64,000 nucleotides of DNA, taken from contig NZ_JACCBW010000003.1 of NCBI RefSeq assembly GCF_013410035.1, positions 248,001 to 312,000 on the forward strand, in the 5' to 3' direction. Each line of letters starts with the position of its first letter. Position 1 is the first letter of the stretch. Source of the DNA: Nocardioides cavernae. Its GTDB lineage: Bacteria > Actinomycetota > Actinomycetes > Propionibacteriales > Nocardioidaceae. The notes beneath the pieces are model-generated. The model was given only the letters and a program-made list of their open reading frames with translations, made no database searches and was not told the DNA's origin. Shown here piece by piece: positions 24,288 to 32,406 of the stretch. A program made the position numbers and the translations under genes.

Positions 24288-25594
24288 CGCGTCTCCCCTG
24301 CCTCGATCCCTGCCCCGGTCCCTGCCCCGGTCCCTGCGTCAGGCGCACGAGCGACCACCCGGTCGTCGCGCGCCGGCACCCGGAGCCGGACGACCCAGTG
24401 TCCCTGCTCGGGCCCGTACGTCACGCGCGAGTCCGTCAGCTCGGCACGCTCGCGCATCCCCACCAGCCCGAACCCGGTGCGTCCGGGACCGGCGCCGTCG
24501 CCGTCGCCCGCCATCTCGCTCGTGATGGTCACCTGCACCCCGTCCGCGGAACGCGCGTCGACCTCGACCCGGCACGGCCTGCCGGGTGCGTGGCGCGCCG
24601 CGTTGGAGAGCGCCTCCTGGACCGTGCGGTACGCCGACAGCTGCGCGAGCGGGCCGATCCGGTCGCGCGGGTCCTCACCCTCGGGCTCGAGGACGACCAG
24701 GTCGACGAGCCCACCGCGGGCGGTGGCGTCCGCGACGAGCTGCGGAACGCCGTCGAACGAGTGCTGCTGGACGGCTCCCCCGTCGGAGTCCGTGCCGTCC
24801 GGGCCGTGCGACGCGGGCCGCAGCAGGGCCACCAGGCCGCGCATGTCCCGCAGCATCTCGGTGCTCTGCTCGCGCACCTGGTCGACGGCCCGCTTGGCGC
24901 CCTCGGGATCCCGGTCGATCTGCCTGCTGATGGCGCCGGTCATCACGGCGATCCCGGTCAGGTGGTGCGCGGCGATGTCGTGCAGCTCGCGCGCCATCGC
25001 GGTGCGCTCGCGGGCGACCGCCACCTCGACGAGCGCCGAACGCTCCCGCGCCGCGGCCCGGTCCCGTTCCTCCCGGGCCCTCCTGCTCTCGCGACGCGTG
25101 CCGACGATCGTCCCGGCCAGCGCGGCGATCCCGACGGTGCCCACGCCCTGGACGAGGGCCCCCACGACCGCTGACGGCCCCGCTGGCCCGAGCCCGATCC
25201 TCGTCAGGAGGTCACCGACGCCGACCAGGAGCACGGCCGCCGCCAGGGTCTGCCACGTGCGCGGAGCCGCGACGTCGAGCGTCGCCCGGAACGCCGCCAC
25301 CAGCACCGCCACCGACGTGCAGCCGGCGGCCGGACCGAGGAAGAGGGCCGCGGCGGGTGCGGCCGCAGCGACCAGGAGCAGGGCGAGAGCCGGACGGCGG
25401 GGAGACCACAGGAGTGCTGCGGCCTGGGCCGCGACGAGGGCGAGCCCGCACGCCCACGCCACGCTGCCGGCACCCGGAGCGCCGGCGAGGTCCCCTCCGA
25501 CCTCCGGCGACGCGAGGGCGATCCCCGTGAGGAGGGCGCTGGCGGCGACCCACGTGCACCACACCGTGGTGGTCCACGTACGTCGCAGCGCCAT
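24284..25594 (-). CDS. NarL-partner sensor histidine kinase (HisKA_3)
   Basis: A 436-residue membrane kinase. Residues 1-165 contain about five or six hydrophobic segments with little between them, so sensing is probably within the membrane. The dimerisation domain has the phospho-acceptor His205 in ARELHDIAAHHLTG (HisKA_3 type), and the ATPase has the G box RTGFGLVGMRERAEL; the N-box region is EALSNAARHAPG. A repeated Gly-Thr-Gly-Ala tail follows the ATPase and is probably disordered. ATG at 25594 is supported by a leaderless -10 box. It is coupled to the response regulator by GTGA. Confidence 0.9.
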   Translation of the reverse strand: MALRRTWTTTVWCTWVAASALLTGIALASPEVGGDLAGAPGAGSVAWACGLALVAAQAAALLWSPRRPALALLLVAAAAPAAALFLGPAAGCTSVAVLVAAFRATLDVAAPRTWQTLAAAVLLVGVGDLLTRIGLGPAGPSAVVGALVQGVGTVGIAALAGTIVGTRRESRRAREERDRAAARERSALVEVAVARERTAMARELHDIAAHHLTGIAVMTGAISRQIDRDPEGAKRAVDQVREQSTEMLRDMRGLVALLRPASHGPDGTDSDGGAVQQHSFDGVPQLVADATARGGLVDLVVLEPEGEDPRDRIGPLAQLSAYRTVQEALSNAARHAPGRPCRVEVDARSADGVQVTITSEMAGDGDGAGPGRTGFGLVGMRERAELTDSRVTYGPEQGHWVVRLRVPARDDRVVARAPDAGTGAGTGAGIEAGETR

Positions 25595-25600
25595 GGCGTC

Positions 25601-25606
25601 ACCGTA
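25601..25606 (-). promoter_or_regulatory. Leaderless -10 box TACGGT for the two-component operon
   Basis: Reads TACGGT on the minus strand, 6 bp before the ATG at 25594. Confidence 0.5.
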
Positions 25607-25676
25607 GCGGTGGCGGTGCGGGGCGGGGCGTACCGAAAGGTCACCCGTGCAGGTCGTTTCCTGCTGCAATGGGCCC

Positions 25677-26060
25677 GTGACCGCCGACCCCTCCGCGCAG
25701 CCCGACGGGCTCATCCGCCTGCACGTGCGCCCACCGACGCTCGGCAGCGGCCGTCACGTGCCGTGGGTGCAGGTCGACGGAGTGCGGGTCCCGGTGGGGA
25801 TCGGGGACAACCTGCTCGAGGTCCCGGCCGGACCGCACGTGGTGCGGGCCGCGCCACGGTGGGACCCCGCCCGCGTCCGGGAGCTGCAGGTCGACGTCGG
25901 CCCGGGCACCGTGGTCCCGGTGTTCTACGCGGACCCGGCATCGCGGTTCACCGGCGGCAGCCTCGGCACGAGACGCCGGCAGGACTGGGCACTGCGATGC
26001 CTCCAGCTCTGGGGCGTGCTCATGATCCTCGGCCTGCTGGCCGCCGTCGTACGCACGTGA
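25677..26060 (+). CDS. Hypothetical protein with a C-terminal membrane anchor
   Basis: No family was recognised. The 127-residue product has a beta-rich N-terminal part (about 10-90) with regularly spaced Val/hydrophobic strands (GLIRLHVRPPT, PWVQVDGVRVPVGIGDNLLEVPAG, VRELQVDVGPG). It ends with one hydrophobic helix (LQLWGVLMILGLLAAVV), so it is likely a tail-anchored protein with its domain in the cytoplasm. GTG at 25677 is used; an in-frame GTG at 25647 is possible. It is divergent from the sensor kinase, with 82 bp between starts, and convergent with the hydrolase gene, so it is a single-gene unit. Confidence 0.65.
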   Translation: MTADPSAQPDGLIRLHVRPPTLGSGRHVPWVQVDGVRVPVGIGDNLLEVPAGPHVVRAAPRWDPARVRELQVDVGPGTVVPVFYADPASRFTGGSLGTRRRQDWALRCLQLWGVLMILGLLAAVVRT

Positions 26061-26067
26061 GACCTCG

Positions 26068-26733
26068 TCAGGGGAGCTGCGGCCCTGCGGGTCCCTGCGC
26101 TCGCGCGGCGCTCCGGACAGCGAGGTCGAGCGCGGGCAGGACCGCGTCGGCGATCACGGCGTACCCGGCGGACGAGGGGTGGAACCGGTCGGCCGAGAAG
26201 AGGGCCGGGTCGGAGCCGAAGGCCTGCGACGCCCGCTGGTCGGCATCCGCGACGCGCCCGCCCGCGGCGACCACCGCGTCGGCCTGACGGCGCCGCAATG
26301 TCTCGCTCGCGGCGCGGACCACCTGGCGCAGGGCGGCCGGGACGTGCGGGACCGCGCCGAGGTCCGGCGCGGGTGCGACCACGACCTCACTGCCGGACCC
26401 GCGTAGCCGGCGCACTGCCTGCTCGAGCGCGGCCGCCGCGGCCTGCACCGGTTCGCGGTGCGTCACGTCGTTCGCGCCGATGACGACCAGCGCGACGTGC
26501 GGGCGCCACGTGAGGGCACGGTCGACCTGTGCGCCGAGGTCGCGGCTGCGGGCCCCGGGCTCGGCGAAGACGCGGTCGGCGACGGTGAGACCGCGCGCAC
26601 GCAGTGCTCCGGTCAGCCGTGGTGCCAGCCGGTCGTCGGGAGTGGCGGCGCCCTGACCCCAGGCGATGGAGTCACCGAGGACCGCCAGGCGCAGGGCAGG
26701 GGGCTGCGCGCTGCTCGCCGGTGTCGAGCTCAT
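26068..26733 (-). CDS. SGNH/GDSL-type esterase or lipase
   Basis: A 221-residue SGNH hydrolase. Block I is AVLGDSIAWGQG (nucleophile Ser about residue 26), block III is VVIGANDVTHRE (Asn), and block V is SADRFHPSSAGYAVIAD (the Asp-xx-His pair). The active-site set is therefore complete. No signal peptide is obvious with the ATG at 26733, which follows AGGAGGAG at 5 bp, so it is probably cytoplasmic. Family enzymes de-esterify lipids, acylated sugars or polyketides; the substrate is not inferable. Confidence 0.85.
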   Translation of the reverse strand: MSSTPASSAQPPALRLAVLGDSIAWGQGAATPDDRLAPRLTGALRARGLTVADRVFAEPGARSRDLGAQVDRALTWRPHVALVVIGANDVTHREPVQAAAAALEQAVRRLRGSGSEVVVAPAPDLGAVPHVPAALRQVVRAASETLRRRQADAVVAAGGRVADADQRASQAFGSDPALFSADRFHPSSAGYAVIADAVLPALDLAVRSAARAQGPAGPQLP

Positions 26734-26815
26734 GGGACTCCTCCTGGTGGGCCCCGCGTCGGGCAGGGCGACGCGATGCCGTACCCGGCCTCGCATGCGC
26801 GGATGCGCGGCTGGG

Positions 26816-26821
26816 TAACGT
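26816..26821 (+). promoter_or_regulatory. Leaderless -10 box TAACGT for the ERCC4 nuclease gene
   Basis: TAACGT lies 7 bp before the GTG at 26829. CGGAGG between them is too close to the GTG to act as a normal ribosome site. Confidence 0.5.
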
Positions 26822-26828
26822 CGGAGGC

Positions 26829-27695
26829 GTGCACGAGACGGGTCCGGTGCTGGTCGACCACCGCGAGCGCGGCAGCGGCATCCCCGAAGCGCTGGTCGCG
26901 GCGGGACTCGAGGTGGAGCTGACCGACCTCCCGGTCGGCGACTACGTCCTGGGCCCGGGCCTCGCGGTCGAGCGCAAGGGGCCGTCCGACCTGGGTGCCT
27001 CGATCCGTGACGGGCGGCTGTTCGAGCAGGCGGTGCGGTTGCAGTCGACGTTCGTGCAGGCGGTCCTGCTGATCGAGGGCGAGCCGCGCTTCGTCGCCGA
27101 GGATGCGTGGCGCGGGGCCGTGTGCCGGCTCGTCGAGGACGGGTTCACCGTCCTGCACAGCCTCGACGTGGAGGACTCGGTCGCCTGGCTGGTGCGCCTC
27201 GCGAAGCGAGCCCGCCGGCCTGCGGCGACCGTCCGGGCAGAGGGACCCCGGCGCGTGCCGCGGCACCCCTCGGCCCAGGCCGAGGTGATGCTGTCGGTCG
27301 TGCCGGGCATCAGCACCACGATGTCGCGGAGCCTGTTGGACGCCTACGGCAGCCTGGCGGGGGTCGCTGCGGCGGCGCCCGAGGGCCTGCGCTCCCACCC
27401 GGGCATCGGACCGGTCCTGGCGGGCCGGGTCGCCGAGGCGCTGCACGCCGACTACGTCGCGACGGCGGACCGCGACCCCGGACCCGAGCGCGCGGCACGG
27501 GGCGTGCGAGCACCGCGGCGATGGGTCCTGTCCCCACCCCGCGTGGGCACCGACCCCGACGTCGAGCCGGACTCCTACGACCGGCGCGCCATCGCCCTTC
27601 GCGCACTCCGGTCCGCCCGCGACGGCACCCAGCTCGTCGACGGCCTCACCGGCGAGGTCGTGGCTGAAGCGCCTGCTCCCCACGTCCGAGCCTGA
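26829..27695 (+). CDS. XPF/ERCC4-type structure-specific nuclease with helix-hairpin-helix
   Basis: A 288-residue nuclease. The ERCC4 domain (about 5-130) shows the XPF catalytic pattern: Asp38 in VGDYVLG, then ERKGPSD (Glu48, Arg49, Lys50, Asp54). The C-terminal half has a helix-hairpin-helix pair (SVVPGISTTMSRSLLDAYGSL and LRSHPGIGPVLAGRVAEAL) for DNA binding, as in archaeal XPF and Mus81. Such enzymes cut branched or flap DNA next to the junction. Arg/Pro-rich and acidic tail residues follow. GTG at 26829 is set by a leaderless -10; an upstream in-frame start would add non-homologous sequence. It stands alone and is not linked to a helicase gene, so the role (repair or recombination) is inferred. 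Confidence 0.85.
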   Translation: MHETGPVLVDHRERGSGIPEALVAAGLEVELTDLPVGDYVLGPGLAVERKGPSDLGASIRDGRLFEQAVRLQSTFVQAVLLIEGEPRFVAEDAWRGAVCRLVEDGFTVLHSLDVEDSVAWLVRLAKRARRPAATVRAEGPRRVPRHPSAQAEVMLSVVPGISTTMSRSLLDAYGSLAGVAAAAPEGLRSHPGIGPVLAGRVAEALHADYVATADRDPGPERAARGVRAPRRWVLSPPRVGTDPDVEPDSYDRRAIALRALRSARDGTQLVDGLTGEVVAEAPAPHVRA

Positions 27696-27762
27696 CCTCG
27701 ACGTGGCGGCCGCGCGGTCGACCCGGGCCACCCCGGGACTCATCGCGAGCCCGGCGTGCGGG

Positions 27763-27768
27763 TACGGT
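27763..27768 (+). promoter_or_regulatory. Leaderless -10 box TACGGT for the AI-2E transporter gene
   Basis: TACGGT lies 5 bp before the GTG at 27774, supporting that start over the in-frame GTG at 27756. Confidence 0.4.
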
Positions 27769-27773
27769 CCGGC

Positions 27774-28934
27774 GTGAAGTTCTTCAGCAGGACCGAGTCG
27801 TCGACCACCACTTCGTCGAAGCCCGACGGGGGTGTCCGCCAGGACGTGCAGCCCCCGCCGCCGTCGCGCGAGCAGACCATCGGCCACGGTGTGGCGTGGA
27901 CGGCGCGGTGGAGCCTGCGGGTGATCGCCATCGCCCTCGGCGCGGCCCTCCTCGGACTCGTGGTGAAGTACGCCTGGGTCGTGCTCTTCCCGGTGCTGAT
28001 GGCCCTCCTGCTGTGCACGGTGCTCTCGCCGGTGTCCCGGGTGCTGCACACCCGGGCGCGACTGCCCCGCGCGCTGGCCGCCGCCGTCACCATGATCGGG
28101 GCGATCCTCCTCGTCGTGGCGGTGGGCTTCACGATCGCGCCGTCGGTCACGTCGCAGGGCAGCGACATCGTCGACGGGGCCACGGGCGGCCTGCAGCGTG
28201 TGCAGGACTGGGTGCAGGAGTCGGACTTCGTCTCCAAGGAACAGGTCGACGCGGGACTCCAGTCGCTCCAGGAGCGCCTGTCCGGATCGGCCGGGAGCAT
28301 CGCGACCGGCGTGCTCACCGGTGTCTCCGCGGTGACGAACGGCCTGGTCAACCTCGTCCTCGTCCTCATCCTGAGCTTCCTCTTCCTCAAGGACGGCTCG
28401 CGGTTCCTGCCGTGGGTGGGCCGCCTCGCCGGCCCCACCGCCGGCCGCCACCTCCAGGCGGTGGGTCAGCGTTCGTGGGACACGCTCAGCGGGTTCATCC
28501 GTACGCAGGCGCTGGTCTCGTTCATCGACGCGGTGCTGATCGGCGCCGGCCTGGCCGTGATCGGCGTCCCGCTTGCACTCCCGCTCGCCGTCCTCACCTT
28601 CGTTGCGGGCTTCGTGCCGATCGCGGGAGCGTTCGTGGCCGGCATCATCTCGGTGCTGATCGCGCTGGTGTCCAACGGTGTGACCGGGGCGCTGCTCGTC
28701 CTGGCGCTCATCGTGGTGGTGCAGCAGCTGGAGGGCAACGTCCTCTCCCCGATGCTGCAGTCCAAGTCGATGGACCTGCACGCGGCCGTCGTGCTGCTCT
28801 CGGTCACGCTGGGGGGCACGCTCTTCGGCATCACCGGCGCGTTCTTCGCGGTGCCCGTCGCAGCCGTGCTGGCCGTCGTCGTGCGCTACCTCGACGGCGT
28901 GGTCGACGAGCGGTCACGAGCACCGCTCGCGTGA
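27774..28934 (+). CDS. AI-2E family transporter (TqsA/PerM type)
   Basis: A 386-residue membrane protein of PF01594 type. A polar N-terminus of about 40 residues leads to two helices (LRVIAIALGAALLGLVVKYAWVVLF in part), a soluble loop (about 130-190), and then five or six helices with the family segments LVLILSFLFLKDG and FVAGFVPIAGAFVAGIISVLIAL. Members were named for autoinducer-2 export, but others move ions or have unknown substrates, so the substrate stays open. GTG at 27774 is preceded by a -10-like box. The stop overlaps the next start by four bases (GTGA), linking it to the ATP-grasp gene. Confidence 0.9.
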   Translation: MKFFSRTESSTTTSSKPDGGVRQDVQPPPPSREQTIGHGVAWTARWSLRVIAIALGAALLGLVVKYAWVVLFPVLMALLLCTVLSPVSRVLHTRARLPRALAAAVTMIGAILLVVAVGFTIAPSVTSQGSDIVDGATGGLQRVQDWVQESDFVSKEQVDAGLQSLQERLSGSAGSIATGVLTGVSAVTNGLVNLVLVLILSFLFLKDGSRFLPWVGRLAGPTAGRHLQAVGQRSWDTLSGFIRTQALVSFIDAVLIGAGLAVIGVPLALPLAVLTFVAGFVPIAGAFVAGIISVLIALVSNGVTGALLVLALIVVVQQLEGNVLSPMLQSKSMDLHAAVVLLSVTLGGTLFGITGAFFAVPVAAVLAVVVRYLDGVVDERSRAPLA

Positions 28935-29854
28935 CCGCGCTCGTACGTCCCACGCCCCCGCCCGGTCGGCCGGTCGCGTGGCGCCAACGCAGCCGACTCG
29001 TCCGGTGGTGGCGGCTGTGGCGCACCTCGCGCCCACGCACCTTCACCGAGAAGGTCCGTTACAAGATGCTGCGCGACCACCGGGCGCTGATGGTGACGTT
29101 CTCCGACAAGCACGCCGTGCGCGACTACGTCGCCGCTCGTGTGGGGACCCACGTCCTGCCGCGGCTGCACCATGTGCTCGACGATCCTCAGCAGCTGTGC
29201 AGCGTGGACCTGCCCCCCGCCTTCGTGCTCAAGCCCACGCACGGGAGCGGCGTCGCCGTCATCGTCTCGGAGCAGGCGCAGCCCGAGGCCCGCCTCCCGG
29301 ACCTCGACGCCGCCTGGACCTACCACCACGTGCGGCCCGAGCACGCCCCGACGAGTCACCTGAGCGCGCTCGCGGAGGTCTGGCTCTCGAAGCTGTACGG
29401 CCAGGGCCCCAACCGGGAGTGGGCCTACGGCCACGTCCCGCGGCGGCTCGTCGTGGAGGAGTTCCTCACCGGTCCCACCGGCACCGTCCCCGACGACTAC
29501 AAGTTCTTCGTGTTCCACGGAGTCGTCCGCTACGTGCAGGTCGACCGCGGCCGCTTCGACGCCCGGACGCAGGACTTCTTCACCCCCGACTGGGACCACC
29601 TCCCGCTCAGCGGCGGGCACGGCTGGGCGGACCCACCCCTTCCGCGACCCGAGCGGCTGCCGGAGATGATCCGCATCGCCGAGCGCCTCGCCGAGGAGAC
29701 CGACTTCGTCCGGGTCGACCTCTACGACCTCCCCGACCGCGTGGTGTTCGGCGAGCTCTCGAGCTTCCCGGCGGGCGGGGACAGTCCGTTCGAACCCGCG
29801 TCCTTCGACCTCGAGTTCGGCCGCCACTGGACCCCGCCCCGCCGGTACGCCTGA
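28931..29854 (+). CDS. TupA-like ATP-grasp protein
   Basis: A 307-residue protein of the TupA-like ATP-grasp family, with the family segments TFTEKVRYKMLRDHRAL and FSDKHAVRDYVAARVG near the N-terminus, the ATP-binding FVLKPTHGSGVAVIV, and VPDDYKFFVFHGVVRYVQVDRG. Relatives are involved in adding amino acids to teichuronic acid or in capsule and exopolysaccharide decoration. GTG at 28931 overlaps the stop of the AI-2E family gene by GTGA, so both are made from one message. A functional link is suggested by coupling only. No polysaccharide synthesis genes are adjacent. Confidence 0.85.
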   Translation: MTALVRPTPPPGRPVAWRQRSRLVRWWRLWRTSRPRTFTEKVRYKMLRDHRALMVTFSDKHAVRDYVAARVGTHVLPRLHHVLDDPQQLCSVDLPPAFVLKPTHGSGVAVIVSEQAQPEARLPDLDAAWTYHHVRPEHAPTSHLSALAEVWLSKLYGQGPNREWAYGHVPRRLVVEEFLTGPTGTVPDDYKFFVFHGVVRYVQVDRGRFDARTQDFFTPDWDHLPLSGGHGWADPPLPRPERLPEMIRIAERLAEETDFVRVDLYDLPDRVVFGELSSFPAGGDSPFEPASFDLEFGRHWTPPRRYA

Positions 29855-29892
29855 CGTGGGGGCCGCCCGGCCGGGGCGCCCCTGCCCCTCGC

Positions 29893-29913
29893 CCTGACCC
29901 CGTCGTGGTCAGG
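29893..29913. terminator. Convergent hairpin between the ATP-grasp and DUF4193 genes
   Basis: CCTGACC with its complement GGTCAGG forms a 7-bp stem with a 7-base loop between two converging genes. It has no T run, so termination is plausible but unproven. The adjoining DNA carries a 32-bp-offset duplication of the DUF4193 gene end (TCAGGCGCAGTCG at 29909 and 29941). Confidence 0.4.
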
Positions 29914-29940
29914 CGCAGTCGGGGTTCAGGCGGTTGGGGT

Positions 29941-30237
29941 TCAGGCGCAGTCGCGACAGAGGAGCGGGTCGTCGGACACGCGCGCGCTGCGGTGGTGCAC
30001 GAGGAAGCACACGGAGCAGGTGAACTCGTCGTCCTGCTTCGGCACCACCTCGATGCTGAGCTCCTCGTTCGACAGGTCCGCGCCGGGCAGCTCGAAGGAC
30101 TCCGCGGCCTCCGCCTCGTCCTCGTCGATCTTGCTGGAGCTCGCGTCCTTGTCGGTCGCAGCGAGCCGGAGAGCCTCGAGGCTCTCCTCCTTCTGCTCCT
30201 CCTCGCTCTTGCGGGAGGCGTCGTAGTCAGTTGCCAT
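29941..30237 (-). CDS. DUF4193 family protein
   Basis: A 98-residue actinobacterial protein. It is acidic and rich in Glu/Asp and Ser through residues 1-60 (MATDYDASRKSEEEQ, DEDEAEAAESFELPGADLS), and ends in a probable zinc site (CSVCFLVHHRSA then CRDCA, i.e. two CxxC pairs). These features match the DUF4193 family, whose role is not known; the Cys pairs suggest a small metal-binding adaptor. The start ATG at 30237 follows an AAGAGGACGGAA stretch. It is monocistronic. Confidence 0.88.
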   Translation of the reverse strand: MATDYDASRKSEEEQKEESLEALRLAATDKDASSSKIDEDEAEAAESFELPGADLSNEELSIEVVPKQDDEFTCSVCFLVHHRSARVSDDPLLCRDCA

Positions 30238-30347
30238 GGCGGTGGTTCCGTCCTCTTGGTTCGGGCGAGCGCAGTCTGCCGTACCCCGTTCGACGCGCGT
30301 GCACCGGCCGGGTGAACATCGGGCGTCGGTGCGCTGGACGGACCGGC

Positions 30348-31547
30348 TCAGGAGGAACAGATGACGTCGTCCACGGTGCGGTTCACCGCAGCGACCGTCT
30401 CCAGGTCCGCGGGCAGCGCCGTCACGGCCACGGTGGCCCACCGGCCGTCGCGGGTGATCAGGTCGCGGGTCTCGAACCCCTGGATGTCGCCGCCGTGCCC
30501 CCAGGCCCGCACGCCGCAGCTCAGCGTGCGCGAGGCCAGACCGAGGCCGTAGCGCCACCCGGGCTCGGCGTCGAAGTGCGGCGCGCGGACGCCCGTCCTC
30601 ATCTGGGCCAGCAGGTCGACGGGCAGCAGCTCGCCTCCCATGAGGCCCTGCAGGAAGCGACCCAGGTCCCCCGGTGTCGACACGAGCTGGCCGGCCGCCC
30701 ACCCGAGCGAGGGGTCCAGCCGGGTGGCGTCGGTCCACGGATCCCCGGGCGCCTCGGTGAGGTAGCCGTGCGGGTGTGGCCCGCGGATGCCCTGCTCCCC
30801 GACCTCGGGCCAGTACGTGTCCGCGAGGCCGAGCGGCTCGATGATGCGGCGGGTGATCAGCTCCCCCACCGGACGGCCGGTGACCTTCTGGGCCAGCAGG
30901 CCGAGCAGGACGTAGTTGGTGTTGCTGTAGGCCCACCTCGTGCCGGGGCGGAAGTGGCGTCGCTCGGCGAGTGCGGCGGTGAGCAGCTCGTGCGGCTCGA
31001 CGTAGGTGTGCCTCACCGCGTCCAACGAACCGCCGGCATCGATGACCAGCGAGTCGTAGTCGGGCAGTCCGCTGCGCTGCTGGAGCAGCTGACGCACCGT
31101 GATGCGACGGCCGTCGTTGCTCGAGCCGCGGACCAGGCCGGGCAGGTAGGTGTCGACCGAGCGGTCGAGCCCGACCCGGCCCTCGGCGACGAGCTGGAGC
31201 ACCACCGTCGCGGTGAACATCTTGGTGTTGCTGGCGATGCGGACGCGTGACCTCGGATCGATGGCTCGGTCGGTGCCGATCTGCGCGGTGCCGGCGACGT
31301 AGGTGCGGGTCCTGCCCTCACCGTCCTTCACCGTCGCGATGGCGCCGGGCAGCCCGGTCTCGGACAGCAGCCGCTCGAGGCGGGACTGGACGCCGCTCGA
31401 CCTGGTCTCGGTGGGCGCCGGTGCGTCGGGCCGGACGGAGTCCTGGACGGCCACGGCGGATGCGGGGACGGGTCCTGCGGTCACCGATGCCAGGACGGCT
31501 GCGAGTGCGACTCGACGGAGTCGGGACGTGGTGCGGGTGTGGGACAT
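30348..31547 (-). CDS. Secreted serine hydrolase, beta-lactamase/DD-peptidase family
   Basis: A 399-residue exported protein. The ATG at 31547 follows AAGGAG and gives a signal peptide (about 1-33, RRVALAAVLASVTAGPVPASA). The class C/DD-peptidase catalytic set is complete: SNTK (Ser106, Lys109), YSN (Tyr207-Asn209) and a HGG triad (GHGGDIQG near 360). The family includes D-Ala-D-Ala carboxypeptidases, esterases and beta-lactamases, and the sequence alone does not decide among them. A -10-like TAGCGT occurs on the minus strand at 31591-31596. It follows the atypical response regulator on the same strand by 88 bp. Confidence 0.88.
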   Translation of the reverse strand: MSHTRTTSRLRRVALAAVLASVTAGPVPASAVAVQDSVRPDAPAPTETRSSGVQSRLERLLSETGLPGAIATVKDGEGRTRTYVAGTAQIGTDRAIDPRSRVRIASNTKMFTATVVLQLVAEGRVGLDRSVDTYLPGLVRGSSNDGRRITVRQLLQQRSGLPDYDSLVIDAGGSLDAVRHTYVEPHELLTAALAERRHFRPGTRWAYSNTNYVLLGLLAQKVTGRPVGELITRRIIEPLGLADTYWPEVGEQGIRGPHPHGYLTEAPGDPWTDATRLDPSLGWAAGQLVSTPGDLGRFLQGLMGGELLPVDLLAQMRTGVRAPHFDAEPGWRYGLGLASRTLSCGVRAWGHGGDIQGFETRDLITRDGRWATVAVTALPADLETVAAVNRTVDDVICSS

Positions 31548-31635
31548 GGGAGCTGCTCCTTCGTCGTGGACCGGATCTGGCACGTCCACGACGCTAGGAA
31601 TCACCTGCCCCTGCTCGCGAGGGCCGGAGGAGGGA

Positions 31636-32406
31636 TCACGGCACGTTCCATCCTTCGATGGAGCCCGTGTCGCGCGCCGATGTCCCTCGGGTGTGCCCGA
31701 CCGACAACCTGAACCCGACGCCTCGGACATTCTCGATCACGTCGGGGGCGCCCGCGGCTGCGAGCCGGGACCGCAGTCGCGTGACGGCGGCGCTCAGCAC
31801 CATCGGGCTGCCGGACCACTCCGGGCCCCAGATGGAACGCATCAGCTCCTCGTGGGTGACGACGCGCCCGCGGTGGGCGATCAACGCCAGGAGCACCTCG
31901 TGCTCACGCCCGGTCGTCGTGACGACGACTCCTCCCCACCTGACCGAGTGGCGATCGTCATCGACGCTCAGTGCCTCCGCCGCATCCGTACCGCTGCGTC
32001 CCTCGCGCTCCAGGCGCCGCAGCACCGCGCGCACGCGCGACAGCAGCTCGGCGACGGTCCAGGGCTGTGACACGACGTCGTCGGCGCCTGCGTCCAGGGC
32101 CGCCACCACCGCCAGCTCGTCGTAGTGGTCCCCGACGATCACGATGCCTCCTGCATGACCGCGCCGGCGCAGCTCGGAACACACCGCGACACCGACGACA
32201 TGCGGCGGGTCCGACTCGATCAGGACGAGATCAGCGGAGACGGGAGCATCGTCTGTGAAAGCCTGGTCCGCACTCGTCACGTGCACCGAGTCCAGTCCGC
32301 CGCAGGCGAGCAGGACCGCGAGGCGGTGGCCCACGCCGCCTGCGCGTCCCACGACCAGTGCTCGTGGCGTACGAGAGCCGGACGTCCACGGTGCCGGTTC
32401 CCTCAC
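31636..32406 (-). CDS. OmpR-type response regulator with a degenerate receiver
   Basis: A protein of about 256 residues with a receiver-like N-terminal half (about 12-130) and a winged-helix C-terminal half (about 150-245, with VVTHEELMRSIWGPEWSG and VIENVRGVGFRL). The receiver lacks all the usual catalytic residues. The acidic pair region reads ALVVGRAGG, the phospho-acceptor position is Glu64 (LVLIESDPP), and the conserved Lys is Gln114 (DDVVSQPW). It is therefore likely to act without phosphorylation, possibly locked by the Glu. The start is uncertain: GTG at 32406 is the nearest to the domain, with no clear ribosome site, and the frame is open far upstream. No kinase adjoins. The last codons form a small hairpin. 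Confidence 0.75.
   Translation of the reverse strand: MREPAPWTSGSRTPRALVVGRAGGVGHRLAVLLACGGLDSVHVTSADQAFTDDAPVSADLVLIESDPPHVVGVAVCSELRRRGHAGGIVIVGDHYDELAVVAALDAGADDVVSQPWTVAELLSRVRAVLRRLEREGRSGTDAAEALSVDDDRHSVRWGGVVVTTTGREHEVLLALIAHRGRVVTHEELMRSIWGPEWSGSPMVLSAAVTRLRSRLAAAGAPDVIENVRGVGFRLSVGHTRGTSARDTGSIEGWNVP

Noticed and set aside
25665..25670. TGCAAT as a leaderless -10 for the gene at 25677
   Set aside because: The spacing fits (6 bp) but the conserved A at position 2 is missing, so it is not listed as a promoter.
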